Shown: positions 9,350 through 19,452, counted from the first letter of the stretch. The stretch: DNA of 64,000 nucleotides from an alpha proteobacterium BAL199 (GCA_000171835.1 ABHC01000020.1:62001-126000); one strand, 5' to 3'. Notes: generated by a model not told the origin, from the letters alone. Numbers and translations are program-made.

Positions 9350-9379
9350 GTTATAGGAACCGCGGACCGGGCCGGTCAA
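9350..9379 (-). promoter_or_regulatory. Sigma70-type promoter of the rubrerythrin cluster
   Basis: Read on the minus strand, TTGACC (9379-9374) is followed after 18 bases by TATAAC (9355-9350), ending about 84 bases before the rubrerythrin start. Five of six bases match the consensus in each hexamer, unusually good for this genome. An AT-rich element, TTTAGAATTGTTCAAA, lies directly upstream at 9400-9385; its first half equals the half-site reported for Irr control elements. The promoter call is from sequence; iron control is inference. Confidence 0.55.
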
Positions 9380-9475
9380 CCAGCTTTGAACAATTCTAAA
9401 ATGTACAGGGGGTGAACGGGAGCGAACATCGGTCCACGGGCCGGGACCCCGGGATCGGCAGCATCACCGGCCGGT

Positions 9476-10099
9476 TCATCGGCCTTGCACCTTCGGCGAT
9501 GCCGCCAGCTGGTGAATCGCGTCCATTGCCGCCTTGAAGTTCGAGACGCCGAAGAACCCGTCGCCCAGCTTGGTCGCACCGGTCTGCATCGAGTTTCCGC
9601 TGAGTCGCGGAGTGGTCCGCACCGTGACCGTCCCACGGTCGGACCCGTAGTCGGATCGCTCGAGACGGGTGATATCGGAGGGCATGATCACCTCGGCCGA
9701 CCGTCGAAATCCCGTTCGTAGGATGATCATCCGCTGGTCGGTGATGGCGTAGTAGGTTCGCCACGCGCGGACCGTGTAGCGTAGCGGAGCAATCAAGGTC
9801 CAAAAGCCGACTAGAAGAAACGGGATTCCGAACAGTGCGAACAGCCAGCTGCCGCTGCTCGCTCCGAGGGTCCAGAACGAGGCAAAACCAAAGAAGACGG
9901 CTCCGAAAAAGAACTCTCCGATCCCGCGTCGGGCGAACGCCAGGACACTTGGCCGACCAGTCCACACCAACCGCTCGCCCGTTTGCAGGATCGAGCTCAG
10001 GTAGTCTAAGGCGGCGTCGCCTGACGACACGTCGTCGACCGTCGATCGATAGCTGGAGGACGTCGCCGTCCGATATTGCTCGCCGTCCCATCTGCCCAT
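9476..10099 (-). CDS. Bacterial PH-domain membrane protein
   Basis: About 207 aa. Two adjacent hydrophobic helices (EFFFGAVFFGFASFW and LFALFGIPFLLVGFWTLI) precede a bacterial pleckstrin-homology-like region (YYAITDQRMIILRTGF and a beta-rich tail). The motif ILQTGERLVWTGRP before the helices is typical of the bPH/DUF304 group. The role is unknown; such proteins are thought to sit at the inner face of the membrane. The start MGRWDGEQY (10099) is preferred; an ATG at 10141 would add 14 residues without support. Confidence 0.65.
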   Translation of the reverse strand: MGRWDGEQYRTATSSSYRSTVDDVSSGDAALDYLSSILQTGERLVWTGRPSVLAFARRGIGEFFFGAVFFGFASFWTLGASSGSWLFALFGIPFLLVGFWTLIAPLRYTVRAWRTYYAITDQRMIILRTGFRRSAEVIMPSDITRLERSDYGSDRGTVTVRTTPRLSGNSMQTGATKLGDGFFGVSNFKAAMDAIHQLAASPKVQGR

Positions 10100-10400
10100 G
10101 CGCGTCCCCCTGCAGACATGGACCGCTTGGCCCGAGCGCAACCTCCGATGGCTGTAACTGTCAGGTATGCATGCAATCTTAGCAACAGCGATCGACTGAG
10201 GATTCGGCCTGACTCCTGCCTCGGAACCGGCGTCACATAGGCGTCGTGCATCTCGGATAGTCTGTTGGACGAGATTGCCCTGCGCGGCTCAATGGACACT
10301 CTGCCTGATTGAACGTGGACGGGTGGACGCGCTAGCCTTCGATCGTCTCCATTCTGGCCGCGACTCGCCACGCCAATTCCCCTTGCCACGAGGTACTGTC

Positions 10401-11228
10401 ATGACCGAGGCCGCTCTCCTGCCGGTGCTGGGCGCCGCCATGCCGATCAGGGTGTTGCGCGGCATGCGCGACTGGATCGTGGCCGACCACCGGGACCTGG
10501 AGTTGCAAGACTTCATCAAGGTCGACGTCCTGAACGGCGATTGGAAGCCGCTGGTGCGCGAGGCGAAGGAACTGTTGTCCGGCTATCAGGGCCGACTCGG
10601 CATCCACGGGCCGTTCTGGGGCTTCACGATCGCAACCGAAGATGTCGAGGTGCGGGCCGTGGTCAAAAAGCGGATGACCCAGGGACTGGAGGTCTGCGAG
10701 TCGCTCGGTGCCACCCAGATGGTGGTGCACTCCCCGTTCACCACCTGGGGTCACAACAACTACGACAACTCGCCGACCGGCCGGCAGGACGTGATCGACC
10801 GCACTCACGCTGCCTTGGACGACGCGGTGCGCCGGGCCGAAACCATCGGCGTTGAGCTGGTGATCGAGAACATCGAGGACAAAGACCCGCACGACCGGGT
10901 CTTTCTGGCCGAGTCGTTCGGCACTCCGGCGGTACGGGTCTCGCTGGATACCGGGCATGCCCACTACGCCCACGGCTCTACCGGGGCGCCGCCGGTCGAT
11001 CGTTACGTTACCGCGGCCGGTAATCGGCTGGCGCACATCCACCTGCAGGACGCCGACGGCTACGCAGACCGGCACTGGGCGCCAGGCGACGGCACCGTGC
11101 GCTGGCCGTCAATCTTCGATGCGGTGGCCAAGCTGACCTCAGTCCCGCGGTTGATTCTGGAGTTGCGCGACCACGGCCAGATCCGGCGTGGCGCCCAGCA
11201 TCTGATCGACCTGGGCCTCGGGCGGTAG
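10401..11228 (+). CDS. Sugar phosphate isomerase/epimerase (xylose isomerase-like TIM barrel)
   Basis: A 275-aa TIM-barrel protein of the AP-endonuclease-2 / xylose-isomerase-like superfamily. Motifs are LGIHGPFWGF, MVVHSPFTTWG, VELVIENIEDKDP (metal-binding Glu), SLDTGHAHY (His) and HIHLQDADG. These give the metal-binding Glu/Asp/His set typical of sugar-phosphate epimerases and endonuclease IV relatives. The substrate is unknown. The ATG at 10401 is chosen because it starts the conserved region; the same frame is open upstream without similarity. The gene stands alone, convergent with irr. Confidence 0.8.
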   Translation: MTEAALLPVLGAAMPIRVLRGMRDWIVADHRDLELQDFIKVDVLNGDWKPLVREAKELLSGYQGRLGIHGPFWGFTIATEDVEVRAVVKKRMTQGLEVCESLGATQMVVHSPFTTWGHNNYDNSPTGRQDVIDRTHAALDDAVRRAETIGVELVIENIEDKDPHDRVFLAESFGTPAVRVSLDTGHAHYAHGSTGAPPVDRYVTAAGNRLAHIHLQDADGYADRHWAPGDGTVRWPSIFDAVAKLTSVPRLILELRDHGQIRRGAQHLIDLGLGR

Positions 11229-11245
11229 TCGGCAATCGGCGACAG

Positions 11246-11659
11246 CTACCGGCTGCGGATGCGAATCACCAGGTCGACGCGCTCGATCTCCGCGCCGGGC
11301 GGCGGTGGCGGCAGGTCACCGATAGCAATTTGATCGTCGGGGATGTCGGTCAACTGGCCGGTCCCGGCATCGAAGAAATGGTGATGGCCACCGATATTGG
11401 TGTCGAAGTACGAACGTCCGGCCTCGACCACCACCTCGCGCAGCAGCCCGCCGTCAGTGAACTGGTGCAGGGTGTTGTAGATCGTGGCCAGAGACACCGA
11501 GACGCCGGCGGCTTCTGCCTCGGAATGCAGTTGCTCGGCGGTGACGTGGCGATCGTCGCCGTCGAACAGCAACCGGGCCAACGCCAGACGCTGGCGGGTC
11601 GGACGCAGCCCCGATTTGCGCAGACGATCGAGAGCGGCGGCGTAGGGGCGTGCGGTCAT
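11246..11659 (-). CDS. irr: Iron response regulator Irr (Fur family)
   Basis: A 137-aa Fur-superfamily regulator. The N-terminal winged helix has GLRPTRQRLALARLLF and VSLATIYNTLHQFTDGGLL (recognition helix). The dimerisation half carries YFDTNIGGHHHFFD, the His cluster characteristic of Irr rather than Fur. The N-terminal heme motif GCPW seen in Bradyrhizobium Irr is absent, as in many other family members. Irr controls iron use in Alphaproteobacteria. Divergent irr next to fabA-fabB-fabI is a conserved order that supports the assignment. The start MTARPYAAAL (11659) gives normal length. Confidence 0.87.
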   Translation of the reverse strand: MTARPYAAALDRLRKSGLRPTRQRLALARLLFDGDDRHVTAEQLHSEAEAAGVSVSLATIYNTLHQFTDGGLLREVVVEAGRSYFDTNIGGHHHFFDAGTGQLTDIPDDQIAIGDLPPPPPGAEIERVDLVIRIRSR

Positions 11660-11913
11660 GTCAGTCCCGTCGGTCGCAGGCCGCAGAACGGCAACCACAG
11701 GATCGCTAACATGAAGCGAACGCCCTGGCAACGCAGGGATCTTTCCAAGGGGCCCCCGCTTATGGTTTGCTGCACCCTTGAAGTCGACTGCCGGGTCGGC
11801 TACCTCGGAGGCGTGACCCCGTCGGGTTTGGGAAACGCTTGGCGGATGATAAGCAGATGAACGACAGGCGGCGCGCCGGAGAGTTGTGCGGGGCGCCGAG
11901 GCTAAATAGGGGG

Positions 11914-12450
11914 ATGGCCGACTTGACCGATCGGAAGAGCAACAGCTTCTCGTACAAGGACCTGCTTGAGTGCGCGCATGGTCGGCTGTTCGGGCCGGGC
12001 AATGCGCGGCTTCCGCTGCCGCCGATGCTGATGTTCGACCGCATCACCCGGATCTCCGACGAGGGCGGTGCCAACGGCAAAGGCGAGGTCGAAGCGGAAT
12101 TCGACATCAAGCCGGACCTTTGGTTCTTCCAGTGCCATTTCGAGGATGATCCGGTCATGCCGGGCTGTCTCGGGATGGACGCGCTCTGGCAGTTGCTTGG
12201 CTTTACGCTCGGCTGGCTCGGCGGCCCCGGTTCCGGGCGCGCGCTGTCGGTCGGCGAAGTCAAGTTCATGGGCCAGGTGCTGCCGACCGCCAAGCTGCTG
12301 AAGTTTCATCTCGACCTGAAGCGCATCATCAGCCGCAAGCTATATCTCGGCATCGCCGACGGCTGGGTCGAATGCGACGGCGAGAAGGTCTTCGAAGCCA
12401 AGGACATTCGCGTCGGCCTGTTCGCCAATCCGGCAACGGCCGCGGCATGA
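11914..12450 (+). CDS. fabA: 3-hydroxydecanoyl-ACP dehydratase/isomerase FabA
   Basis: Dehydratase and trans-2/cis-3 isomerase that commits acyl chains to unsaturated fatty acids. The hot-dog fold has the catalytic His in [18 protein letters not shown] and the Asp of the second half-site in the same motif (GMDALWQ). At 178 aa it has normal length. The frame is open further upstream to 11839, but the conserved region starts with [10 protein letters not shown], so the ATG at 11914 is used. fabB follows with a 4-base ATGA overlap. Confidence 0.95.
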   Translation: MADLTDRKSNSFSYKDLLECAHGRLFGPGNARLPLPPMLMFDRITRISDEGGANGKGEVEAEFDIKPDLWFFQCHFEDDPVMPGCLGMDALWQLLGFTLGWLGGPGSGRALSVGEVKFMGQVLPTAKLLKFHLDLKRIISRKLYLGIADGWVECDGEKVFEAKDIRVGLFANPATAAA

Positions 12451-13685
12451 CGGAGGTCAGTTTGCGTCGCGTCGTCGTCACCGGGATCGGCATCGTTTCC
12501 AGCATCGGCACGGACAAGGAGCAGGTTGCGGCTTCGCTCAAGACCGGCCGGTCCGGGATCGTGTTTGCCGAGGAGTACAAGGAGATGGGCTTCCGCAGCC
12601 ATGTGCATGGTGCGGTGGACATCGATCTGGCTGAGCGCATCGATCGCAAGCTGCTGCGCTTCATGGGTGACGGAGCGGCCTACAACTACCTCGCCATGCA
12701 GGAGGCGATCGCCGACGCAGGGTTGGAGGCCAACGAGGTCAGCAACCCGCGCACCGGCCTGATCATGGGCTCGGGCGGACCGTCGACCTCGAACATGATG
12801 ACGGCGTTCGATACGGCCCGAGAAAAGGGGCCGAAGCGGGTCGGTCCGTACATGGTGCCGCGCACCATGTCGTCGACCAACTCGGCCTGCCTGTCGACGT
12901 TCTTCGGCATCAAGGGCCACAACTACTCGATCAGTTCGGCGTGCTCGACCAGCGCACACTGCATCGGCAACGCCATGGAAGCGATCCAGCTCGGCAAGCA
13001 GGATACGGTGTTCGCCGGCGGCGGTGAGGAACTGCACTGGACCATGTCGGTGTTGTTCGACGCGATGGGGGCGCTGTCCTCCAAGTACAACGACACGCCG
13101 GAGCGCGCCTCGCGTGCCTACGACCGCGACCGCGACGGCTTCGTGATCGCCGGCGGCGGCGGCGTGGTGGTGCTGGAGGCGCTCGAACACGCTCAGGCCC
13201 GTGGCGCCAAGATCTATGGCGAGATTGTCGGGTACGGAGCTACCTCCGACGGCGTCGACATGGTGCAGCCGTCCGGCGAAGGTGCCGTGCGCTGCATGCA
13301 GATGGCGCTGGAAGGCCTGAACGAGCCGGTCGATTATATCAACACCCACGGCACCAGCACGCCGGTCGGCGACCTCAAGGAGCTTGAGGCGATCCGCCAG
13401 GTGTTCGGCAACCGCAATCAGCTTCCGGCGATCAGTTCCACCAAGTCGCTGACCGGGCATTCGCTGGGAGCGACCGGCGTCCAGGAAGCGATCTACACGT
13501 TGCTGATGATGCGTGATGGGTTCATTGCCGCATCGGCCAACATCGACAACCTCGAGCCGGAGGCGGGCGATCTGCCGATCGTTCGCGGTGCGGCCCTCGA
13601 GCAGCAGATCAATTTGGCGCTGTCGAACAGCTTCGGTTTCGGCGGCACCAATGCGGTCCTGGCCATGCGCCGCTTCGACGCCTGA
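12447..13685 (+). CDS. fabB: 3-oxoacyl-ACP synthase I FabB
   Basis: Condensing enzyme that elongates unsaturated acyl-ACP, 412 aa. The active-site Cys is in [16 protein letters not shown]; the two catalytic His are in [11 protein letters not shown] and [12 protein letters not shown], and the C-terminal motif is [12 protein letters not shown]. The start at 12447 overlaps the fabA stop (ATGA), so the two are translationally coupled. Together with fabA it supplies cis-unsaturated fatty acids to the membrane. Confidence 0.95.
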   Translation: MTEVSLRRVVVTGIGIVSSIGTDKEQVAASLKTGRSGIVFAEEYKEMGFRSHVHGAVDIDLAERIDRKLLRFMGDGAAYNYLAMQEAIADAGLEANEVSNPRTGLIMGSGGPSTSNMMTAFDTAREKGPKRVGPYMVPRTMSSTNSACLSTFFGIKGHNYSISSACSTSAHCIGNAMEAIQLGKQDTVFAGGGEELHWTMSVLFDAMGALSSKYNDTPERASRAYDRDRDGFVIAGGGGVVVLEALEHAQARGAKIYGEIVGYGATSDGVDMVQPSGEGAVRCMQMALEGLNEPVDYINTHGTSTPVGDLKELEAIRQVFGNRNQLPAISSTKSLTGHSLGATGVQEAIYTLLMMRDGFIAASANIDNLEPEAGDLPIVRGAALEQQINLALSNSFGFGGTNAVLAMRRFDA

Positions 13686-13764
13686 CCCGATTGCCGCCCT
13701 GGCGCGGGCCAATCCCCTTCGGGCCCGCGGTATGGCGGGCCCGGCCGACCGACGAAGGACGACA

Positions 13765-14592
13765 ATGAGCGAGACCGCCCAACCCCGCCCGATCATGGCC
13801 GGCAAGCGTGGCCTGATCCTGGGAGTCGCCAACGAGAAGTCGATCGCCTGGGGGATTGCCTCTGCGGTGGCCGGTCAGGGCGCCGAACTGGCGTTCACCT
13901 ACCAGAACGACGCAATTAAGCGACGAGTCGAACCGCTGGCCGCGTCGGTCGGCTCCGATCTGGTGATGCAGTGCGACGTGTCGGACACTGCCAGTCTGGA
14001 CGCGGTGGTCTCGGCGCTGGCCGAGCGCTGGGGTCGGATCGACTTCGCGGTACACGCCGTCGCTTATTCCGACAAGAACGAGTTGAAGGGCCGCTACTGC
14101 GATACCAGTCGCAGCAACTTCCGCAGCACCCTCGACGTCTCATGCTACTCGTTCACCGCCCTGGCCCAGCGCGTGGCGCCGCTGATGACCGAAGGCGGCA
14201 GCCTGATCACTTTGACCTATCTGGGCGCTGAGCGTTCGACCCCGAACTACAACGTGATGGGCGTCGCGAAGGCGGCGCTTGAGGCCAGTGTTCGCTATCT
14301 GGCCGTGGACCTCGGCCCCGATCGGATACGGGTCAACGCGATTTCCGCGGGGCCGATGCGTACCCTCGCCGGATCCGCGATTGCCGACGCCCGCTACACG
14401 TTCCGCTATGCCGAAAACGCCGCTCCGCTGAAGCGCAACGCGAGCCTGGAGGAGGTCGGCCGCGCCGGGCTCTACCTGCTGTCCGACCTGTCGTCCGGCG
14501 TTACAGGTGAGATCATGCATGTGGACGGCGGGTTCCATTCGGTGGCCATCCCGCGCCCACAGGCCGGTGTGACCCCGCCGCCGGAGCAGTAA
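13765..14592 (+). CDS. fabI: Enoyl-ACP reductase FabI
   Basis: NADH-dependent enoyl-ACP reductase, last step of each elongation cycle. The SDR fold has the FabI-type nucleotide motif GLILGVANEKSIAWGIA instead of TGxxxGIG. The catalytic Tyr/Lys pair is in TPNYNVMGVAKAALEASVRYLA, and the tail contains GEIMHVDGGFH. At 275 aa it has normal length. The ATG at 13765 follows fabB by 79 bases and is the third gene of the fabA-fabB-fabI set; the frame is open upstream but not conserved. It may be a triclosan target, by family. Confidence 0.93.
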   Translation: MSETAQPRPIMAGKRGLILGVANEKSIAWGIASAVAGQGAELAFTYQNDAIKRRVEPLAASVGSDLVMQCDVSDTASLDAVVSALAERWGRIDFAVHAVAYSDKNELKGRYCDTSRSNFRSTLDVSCYSFTALAQRVAPLMTEGGSLITLTYLGAERSTPNYNVMGVAKAALEASVRYLAVDLGPDRIRVNAISAGPMRTLAGSAIADARYTFRYAENAAPLKRNASLEEVGRAGLYLLSDLSSGVTGEIMHVDGGFHSVAIPRPQAGVTPPPEQ

Positions 14593-14630
14593 GGCCGGGG
14601 GTCAAGTTCGAATCGGACGCCTTACGGCCC

Positions 14631-15368
14631 TCAACCCGGCTGTTCAGCCGTTGTCGCCGTGGAATTCTCGATCTCGCGCAAACGCGCGTAGATCACGGCG
14701 AATCCGCACAACGCCATGCATGAGCAGAGTACGGACAAGACTTCCAGCACGGTAGCGAAGATCGGCACGCCGACCGCCTGGATCAGCCTTTGCGGGGAAA
14801 GCATCGTGACGATCAATGGCGGAAGCGCTGCGGCCACGCCAATCACGAAGAGGCCGCCGGCGATCGGCAACCGATAGCCTCTCGTAAGCTGCGCGCTTCG
14901 AGCGAAGGCATGGAAGCCCGCTCCCTCGATCACGATGACCGGCACGACGGCGCTCCAGACCGCGGCGATCCAGATTCCGGGCAGCACGATCAGCACGATC
15001 CCGATCGCGACGGCGACCCCGAGCACCACCGAGCAGATCAGCAAGGGCACGAACCGCCCGACAACGTCGGCCAGGAGTTCCGTCGTTCGGATCGACCGCC
15101 CGCAAACTGCCTCATAGGTTGCCGCGCTCAGGAATCCCGTTGCGAGGACGTAAACGAGAGCGTGCAGCGATACCAGGAGCAGCGACGGTGCAGGTGGATA
15201 GTGATGGTCTATGGCTGCCTGTATACGGGCAATCGTCGACGGAAGGCCGAGAAGCGTTAACGGAACCACGACGATCAAGGCGGGCCTGAAGACCCGCTGA
15301 ACGAAAATCCCGAGCGTGTCTCCGGCGACGGTACCGACACTGAGCGCCGGTGATGCAACTTCGCTCAT
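14631..15368 (-). CDS. Multi-pass membrane protein of unknown function
   Basis: About 245 aa with some six hydrophobic segments (for example ALIVVVPLTLLGL, LVYVLATGFLSAATYEAV, LLICSVVLGVAVAIGIVLIVLPGIW, FVIGVAAALPPLIVTML). The stretch VLIVLPGIWIAAVWS with a glycine-proline kink is common in YciC/DUF975-like membrane proteins, but a family cannot be fixed. The start MSEVASPALS (15368) precedes the first hydrophobic part; 15386 is an alternative. It stands alone between fabI and a divergent flavoprotein gene. Confidence 0.6.
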   Translation of the reverse strand: MSEVASPALSVGTVAGDTLGIFVQRVFRPALIVVVPLTLLGLPSTIARIQAAIDHHYPPAPSLLLVSLHALVYVLATGFLSAATYEAVCGRSIRTTELLADVVGRFVPLLICSVVLGVAVAIGIVLIVLPGIWIAAVWSAVVPVIVIEGAGFHAFARSAQLTRGYRLPIAGGLFVIGVAAALPPLIVTMLSPQRLIQAVGVPIFATVLEVLSVLCSCMALCGFAVIYARLREIENSTATTAEQPG

Positions 15369-15535
15369 CGCGCGATGTCCTTTCATGCGGTGTCGCTGAA
15401 CCGGTTGGCGTGAAGGATAACCGTCATGATTGTAGATCGCCAGAATCGCAAGCTTCATCGTGCAGGAATCGGAGTTGTGCGAAACTGCGTCGGTTGGATC
15501 GATCACCCGTCTCATTCACTCTCCGGACCACGACC

Positions 15536-16147
15536 ATGTCAGCCATCACCACTATCGAACAGCTAGAGGCGCTTTACGGCGTCCCTGGTGAAACCTCGAC
15601 CGTCAAGGAGGTCGACCGGGTCACTCCGGAGTACCGTGCGTTCATCGAGGCGTCGCCGTTCGTCGCTCTCGCGACTGGCGGACCGGAAGGGCTCGATTGC
15701 TCGCCGCGTGGCGATCTGGCCGGGTTCGTGCGGATCCATGACGAGCGGACGCTGATGATGCCGGACCGGCGCGGCAACAACCGGGTCGATTCACTGCGCA
15801 ACATCGTGCGCGACCCGCGGGTCGGGCTGCTGTTCCTGATCCCTGGGTCGGGCAGCACCCTGCGGGTCAACGGCCGGGCGCATCTCGACACCGATCCGGA
15901 TCTGCTGGCATCGTTCGCGGTCGACGACAAGGCGCCCCGCAGTGTGGTCGTGATCGCGGTCGAGTCCGTGTATTTCCAGTGCGCCCGCGCGATCGTTCGA
16001 TCCGAGCTGTGGAATCCGGAGCGCCATGTCGATCCGAAGAGTTTGCCCACGCCGGGCCAGATCCTGGCGGCGTTGAGCAATGCCCGGGTCGGCGGCGACG
16101 CCTACGACCGGGAATGGCCGGAACGGGCGAAAAAATCGATGTGGTGA
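15536..16147 (+). CDS. Pyridoxamine 5'-phosphate oxidase family FMN-binding protein
   Basis: A 203-aa split-barrel flavoprotein of the MSMEG_1061-like group. Motifs are FVALATGGPEGLDCSPRGD, LMMPDRRGNNRVDSLRNI and VGLLFLIPGSGSTLRVNGRA; the tail is VGGDAYDREWPERAKKSMW. Members bind FMN or F420 and reduce or oxidise unknown small molecules; no PNPOx activity is implied. The start at 15536 begins the conserved domain. The frame is open for 62 codons upstream without similarity. Confidence 0.82.
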   Translation: MSAITTIEQLEALYGVPGETSTVKEVDRVTPEYRAFIEASPFVALATGGPEGLDCSPRGDLAGFVRIHDERTLMMPDRRGNNRVDSLRNIVRDPRVGLLFLIPGSGSTLRVNGRAHLDTDPDLLASFAVDDKAPRSVVVIAVESVYFQCARAIVRSELWNPERHVDPKSLPTPGQILAALSNARVGGDAYDREWPERAKKSMW

Positions 16148-16175
16148 CCGTTGCCCGCGGGCAAGCCGACCGTTG

Positions 16176-16931
16176 TCACAACCCGAGCAGGGCCGGCGGG
16201 TTGTCGGTGACGATGCCTTCGATGCCCCAGCCGTACAATTCGGCAGCGCGATCCCGATCGTTCACGGTGTAGGTCATCGCGATCCAGCCGCCGTCGATGA
16301 TGCGGGCGACATCGGCCCGGGTTTTCAGTGATTTATGGTCAGAGATTACCGAGACCGCGCCGAGGTGGCGAGCGGCGTCCTGCCAGCCGGAAGGAAACTT
16401 CGAGATCAGCAGCCCGCGGTGAAATGCCGGCGCGTAGTCACGAATTACCCGTAGTGACGGGATGGCAAAACTGGTGATCAGAATCGGGTCGTCCGCCGTC
16501 CATCCGGCGTTGCCCAGCACGGTCAGGACGCCGGCCGCGGTGGCCGCTTCGGTGCCCTTATCCGGCTTGATTTCAAGATCGAGGCCGAGGCCGAGCCGCC
16601 GGCATTCATCCAGACACTGCTGCAGCGTCGGGATCGGTTCGCCGGCAAAGCGCGGATCGAATTTGGACCCGGCGTCGAGCCGGCCGAGCTCGGCGGAGGT
16701 CTTGGCGACCACCGGCCCGAGGCTGGTCGTGGTCCGGTCGAGCGTACTGTCGTGGATCAGCACCGGCACGTCATCGCGCGCCAGCTTGGCGTCGATCTCG
16801 ATCCAGGACACGCCGCTTTCCGCGGCGGCCCGGATCGAGACCAGCGTATTCTCAGGCGCCAGCGCGGCAGCACCGCGATGGCCGATCAGTCGAGGGGCGA
16901 CGAAACCGGACGGGCCGAGTTGCGATGACAT
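16176..16931 (-). CDS. Glycerophosphodiester phosphodiesterase
   Basis: A 251-aa cytoplasmic GDPD (no signal peptide). It hydrolyses glycerophosphodiesters to glycerol-3-phosphate and an alcohol. The TIM barrel has the catalytic His and metal ligands in LIGHRGAAALAPENT and EIDAKLARDDVPVLIHD, a Glu in LGLDLEIKPD, and the C-terminal motif YGWGIEGIVTDNP. It is close to UgpQ in length but has no ugp transport genes around it. It lies 37 bases downstream of pnp on the same strand. Confidence 0.9.
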   Translation of the reverse strand: MSSQLGPSGFVAPRLIGHRGAAALAPENTLVSIRAAAESGVSWIEIDAKLARDDVPVLIHDSTLDRTTTSLGPVVAKTSAELGRLDAGSKFDPRFAGEPIPTLQQCLDECRRLGLGLDLEIKPDKGTEAATAAGVLTVLGNAGWTADDPILITSFAIPSLRVIRDYAPAFHRGLLISKFPSGWQDAARHLGAVSVISDHKSLKTRADVARIIDGGWIAMTYTVNDRDRAAELYGWGIEGIVTDNPPALLGL

Positions 16932-16968
16932 CGAACTTCTCCGTCCCGCCGTTTCCGTCGCTGCGCCG

Positions 16969-19089
16969 TTACTCGGCGGCCTTCTTGGGGTCCAGGTCTT
17001 CGCCGGTCTTCTGGTCGACGACCTTCATGGACAGCTTGACCTTGCCGCGATCGTCGAAGCCGATGACCTTGACCTTGACGCTGTCGCCTTCCTTGACCAC
17101 CTCGTCGACCTTTTCAGGCCGGCGATCGGCGACCAACTGGCTGATGTGCACTAGGCCGTCCTTCGGGCCGAGGAAGTTCACGAAACAACCGAACTCCAGA
17201 ACCTTGACGACCTTGCCGGTGTAGATCTCGCCGATCTCCGGCTCCGCCACGATCGACTTGACCCAGTTGTAGGCCGCGTCGAGCGCGCTCTGCTCGACCG
17301 CTGAGATCTTGACCGAGCCATCGTCCTCGATGTCGATCTTCGCGCCGGTGGTCTCGCAGATCTCGCGGATGACCTTGCCGCCCGACCCGATGACTTCCCG
17401 GATCTTGTCGACCGGGATCTTCATCATGGTCATCTTCGGAGCGGTATCGGACACACCCTCGCGGGCGTTGGTCAGCGCCTTGGCCATCTCGCCCAGGATG
17501 TGCAGTCGGCCGTCGCGGGCCTGGCCGAGAGCCACATCCATGATCTCCTTCGTGATCGAAGTGATCTTGATGTCCATCTGCAGGGCGGTGATGCCCTTGT
17601 CGGTGCCGGCCACCTTGAAGTCCATGTCGCCGAGGTGGTCCTCGTCGCCAAGGATGTCCGACAGCACGGCGAACTGCTCGCCTTCCTTGATCAGGCCCAT
17701 GGCGATACCGGCGATCGGCCGGGGCAGCGGAACGCCCGCGTCCATCATTGCCAGGGACGTGCCGCAGACCGTCGCCATCGACGACGAGCCGTTGGACTCG
17801 GTGATCTCGGAAACCACGCGAACCGTGTACGGGAACGCGTCCTTGGTCGGCATCAGCGGCCGGGTGGCACGCCACGCCAGCTTGCCGTGGCCGATCTCGC
17901 GGCGGCCCGGGGATCCCATGCGGCCCGCTTCACCGACCGAGTAGGGCGGGAAGTTGTAGTGCAGCATGAAGTTCTCGCGGTACTCGCCGTCGAGCGCGTC
18001 CACGATCTGCTCGTCCTGGCCAGTGCCGAGCGTGGTAACGACCAGCGCCTGGGTTTCGCCGCGGGTGAACAGGGCTGAGCCGTGGGTGCGCGGCAGGATG
18101 CCGACTTCGGCCACGATCGGGCGGACGGTCTTGGTGTCGCGGCCGTCGATGCGCTGCCCGGTCTTCAGGATGCGGCCACGGACGATGTCGCTCTCGATGC
18201 CCTTGAGCAGGCCCTTGGCGGCATCAGCCTCGGCCGGATCTTCCAGGCTGGCGATCGCCTTCGCTTTTGCGGCGGCCAGCTTGTTCTGACGCTCGGACTT
18301 GTTCGGCTCGTCATAAGCGGCTTCGAAGTCGGCCTTGCAGGCGGCTTCGACGCGTCCGCGCAGCCCGTTGCCGTCGAGGTCCGGCGCCGGCAGATCCATC
18401 GGATCCTTGGCGCAGGCTTCGGCCAACTCGATAATCGCCTGGATCACCGGCTGGAACGACTCGTGGCCGAACGTCACGGCGCCGAGCATGACTTCCTCAG
18501 TCAGTTCGGAAGCCATCGACTCGACCATCAGCACGCCTTCCTGGGTGCCGGCGACCATCAGGTCCAGGTCCGAGGTCTTGGCGTCTTCCATCAGCGGGTT
18601 GAGAACGTACTCGCCGTTGGTGTAACCGACGCGGCAGCCGGCGATCGGGCCGAGGAACGGCACGCCGGAAATGCACAGCGCGGCCGAGGTGCCGACCATC
18701 GCGACCACGTCCGGATCATTCTCCAGATCATGGGCCAGGACGGTGCAGATCACCTGGGTCTCGTTCTTGAAGCCCTTCACGAACAACGGCCGGATCGGCC
18801 GGTCGATCAGGCGCGAGGTCAGAACCTCTTTCTCGGTCGGACGACCCTCACGCTTGAAGAAGCCGCCGGGGATCTTGCCGGCGGAGTAGGTCTTTTCCTG
18901 GTAGTGAACCGACAGCGGGAAAAAATCGATTCCCTGCCGCGGGGTCTTGGCTGCAACTACGGTGCACAGCACGACTGTGTCGCCATATCGGGCGACTACG
19001 GCGCCATCGGCCTGGCGCGCCATCTTGCCAGTCTCAAGGGTGAGCGTACGCCCCCCCCACTGGACTTCTTTACGGTAGACATCGAACAT
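16969..19089 (-). CDS. pnp: Polynucleotide phosphorylase
   Basis: 3'-5' exoribonuclease of the RNA degradosome, 706 aa, normal length. Two RNase PH domains are seen (residues about 1-220 and 310-540). The second contains the phosphate-binding [19 protein letters not shown] and the metal-binding D in [21 protein letters not shown] domain ([17 protein letters not shown], near 560) and an S1 domain ([15 protein letters not shown], near 625) follow. It is last in the rimP-to-pnp operon order, but a terminator-like hairpin separates it from rpsO, so it may also have its own promoter. Confidence 0.96.
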   Translation of the reverse strand: MFDVYRKEVQWGGRTLTLETGKMARQADGAVVARYGDTVVLCTVVAAKTPRQGIDFFPLSVHYQEKTYSAGKIPGGFFKREGRPTEKEVLTSRLIDRPIRPLFVKGFKNETQVICTVLAHDLENDPDVVAMVGTSAALCISGVPFLGPIAGCRVGYTNGEYVLNPLMEDAKTSDLDLMVAGTQEGVLMVESMASELTEEVMLGAVTFGHESFQPVIQAIIELAEACAKDPMDLPAPDLDGNGLRGRVEAACKADFEAAYDEPNKSERQNKLAAAKAKAIASLEDPAEADAAKGLLKGIESDIVRGRILKTGQRIDGRDTKTVRPIVAEVGILPRTHGSALFTRGETQALVVTTLGTGQDEQIVDALDGEYRENFMLHYNFPPYSVGEAGRMGSPGRREIGHGKLAWRATRPLMPTKDAFPYTVRVVSEITESNGSSSMATVCGTSLAMMDAGVPLPRPIAGIAMGLIKEGEQFAVLSDILGDEDHLGDMDFKVAGTDKGITALQMDIKITSITKEIMDVALGQARDGRLHILGEMAKALTNAREGVSDTAPKMTMMKIPVDKIREVIGSGGKVIREICETTGAKIDIEDDGSVKISAVEQSALDAAYNWVKSIVAEPEIGEIYTGKVVKVLEFGCFVNFLGPKDGLVHISQLVADRRPEKVDEVVKEGDSVKVKVIGFDDRGKVKLSMKVVDQKTGEDLDPKKAAE

Positions 19090-19452
19090 TCGATCGTTCC
19101 TTCGCTTGGAACCGCGTGGTCCAAACGCAACCCCGTCCTATCGGTCCGCACAGTTCATTTGGCGGTACAAGCACATCAACCCGTCGACAGCGCTATGCCG
19201 ACGGGCGGTCCTGCGTCTCCTCGATGGGCGGGGAATGGACACCATGCTTCGTCACGGCGTCGCTGCGGTAGTCCCTCGGTTCATCTCTCTCTTGCGCGGC
19301 GGTTCCATGCCACGGAACGCCCGGGCGGTCAATGGCCGCAGCTACAGGTCCGGCACGGAACAAGCCCGTTGCCACAATAAGAACCGGGCCACCGCGGGGC
19401 GGCAGCCCGGAAACTCTCGAAAATGTGTTCCGCAGAAGCCGCGGAAAGCGCG
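19090..19452. other. Leader region between rpsO and pnp
   Basis: 363 bases without a supported gene; the short frames here have no family features. On the minus strand it holds, just past rpsO, a 6-bp stem (plus 19428-19446), then a strong hairpin with a T-rich tail (19373-19410). The remaining 280 bases before pnp form the pnp leader. In E. coli the corresponding leader is an RNase III / PNPase autoregulation site; nothing specific for that is seen here. Confidence 0.5.
19373..19410 (-). terminator. Terminator-like hairpin after rpsO
   Basis: On the minus strand CCGGGCTGCCGC and GCGGTGGCCCGG pair over 12 positions (two G-T wobbles) around a CCC loop, followed by TTCTTATTG. This fits a factor-independent terminator or partial attenuator about 40 bases after the rpsO stop, upstream of pnp. 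Confidence 0.6.

Noticed and set aside
18082-19380. 432-aa open frame on the plus strand
   Set aside because: Antisense to pnp and its leader; a shadow of high GC.
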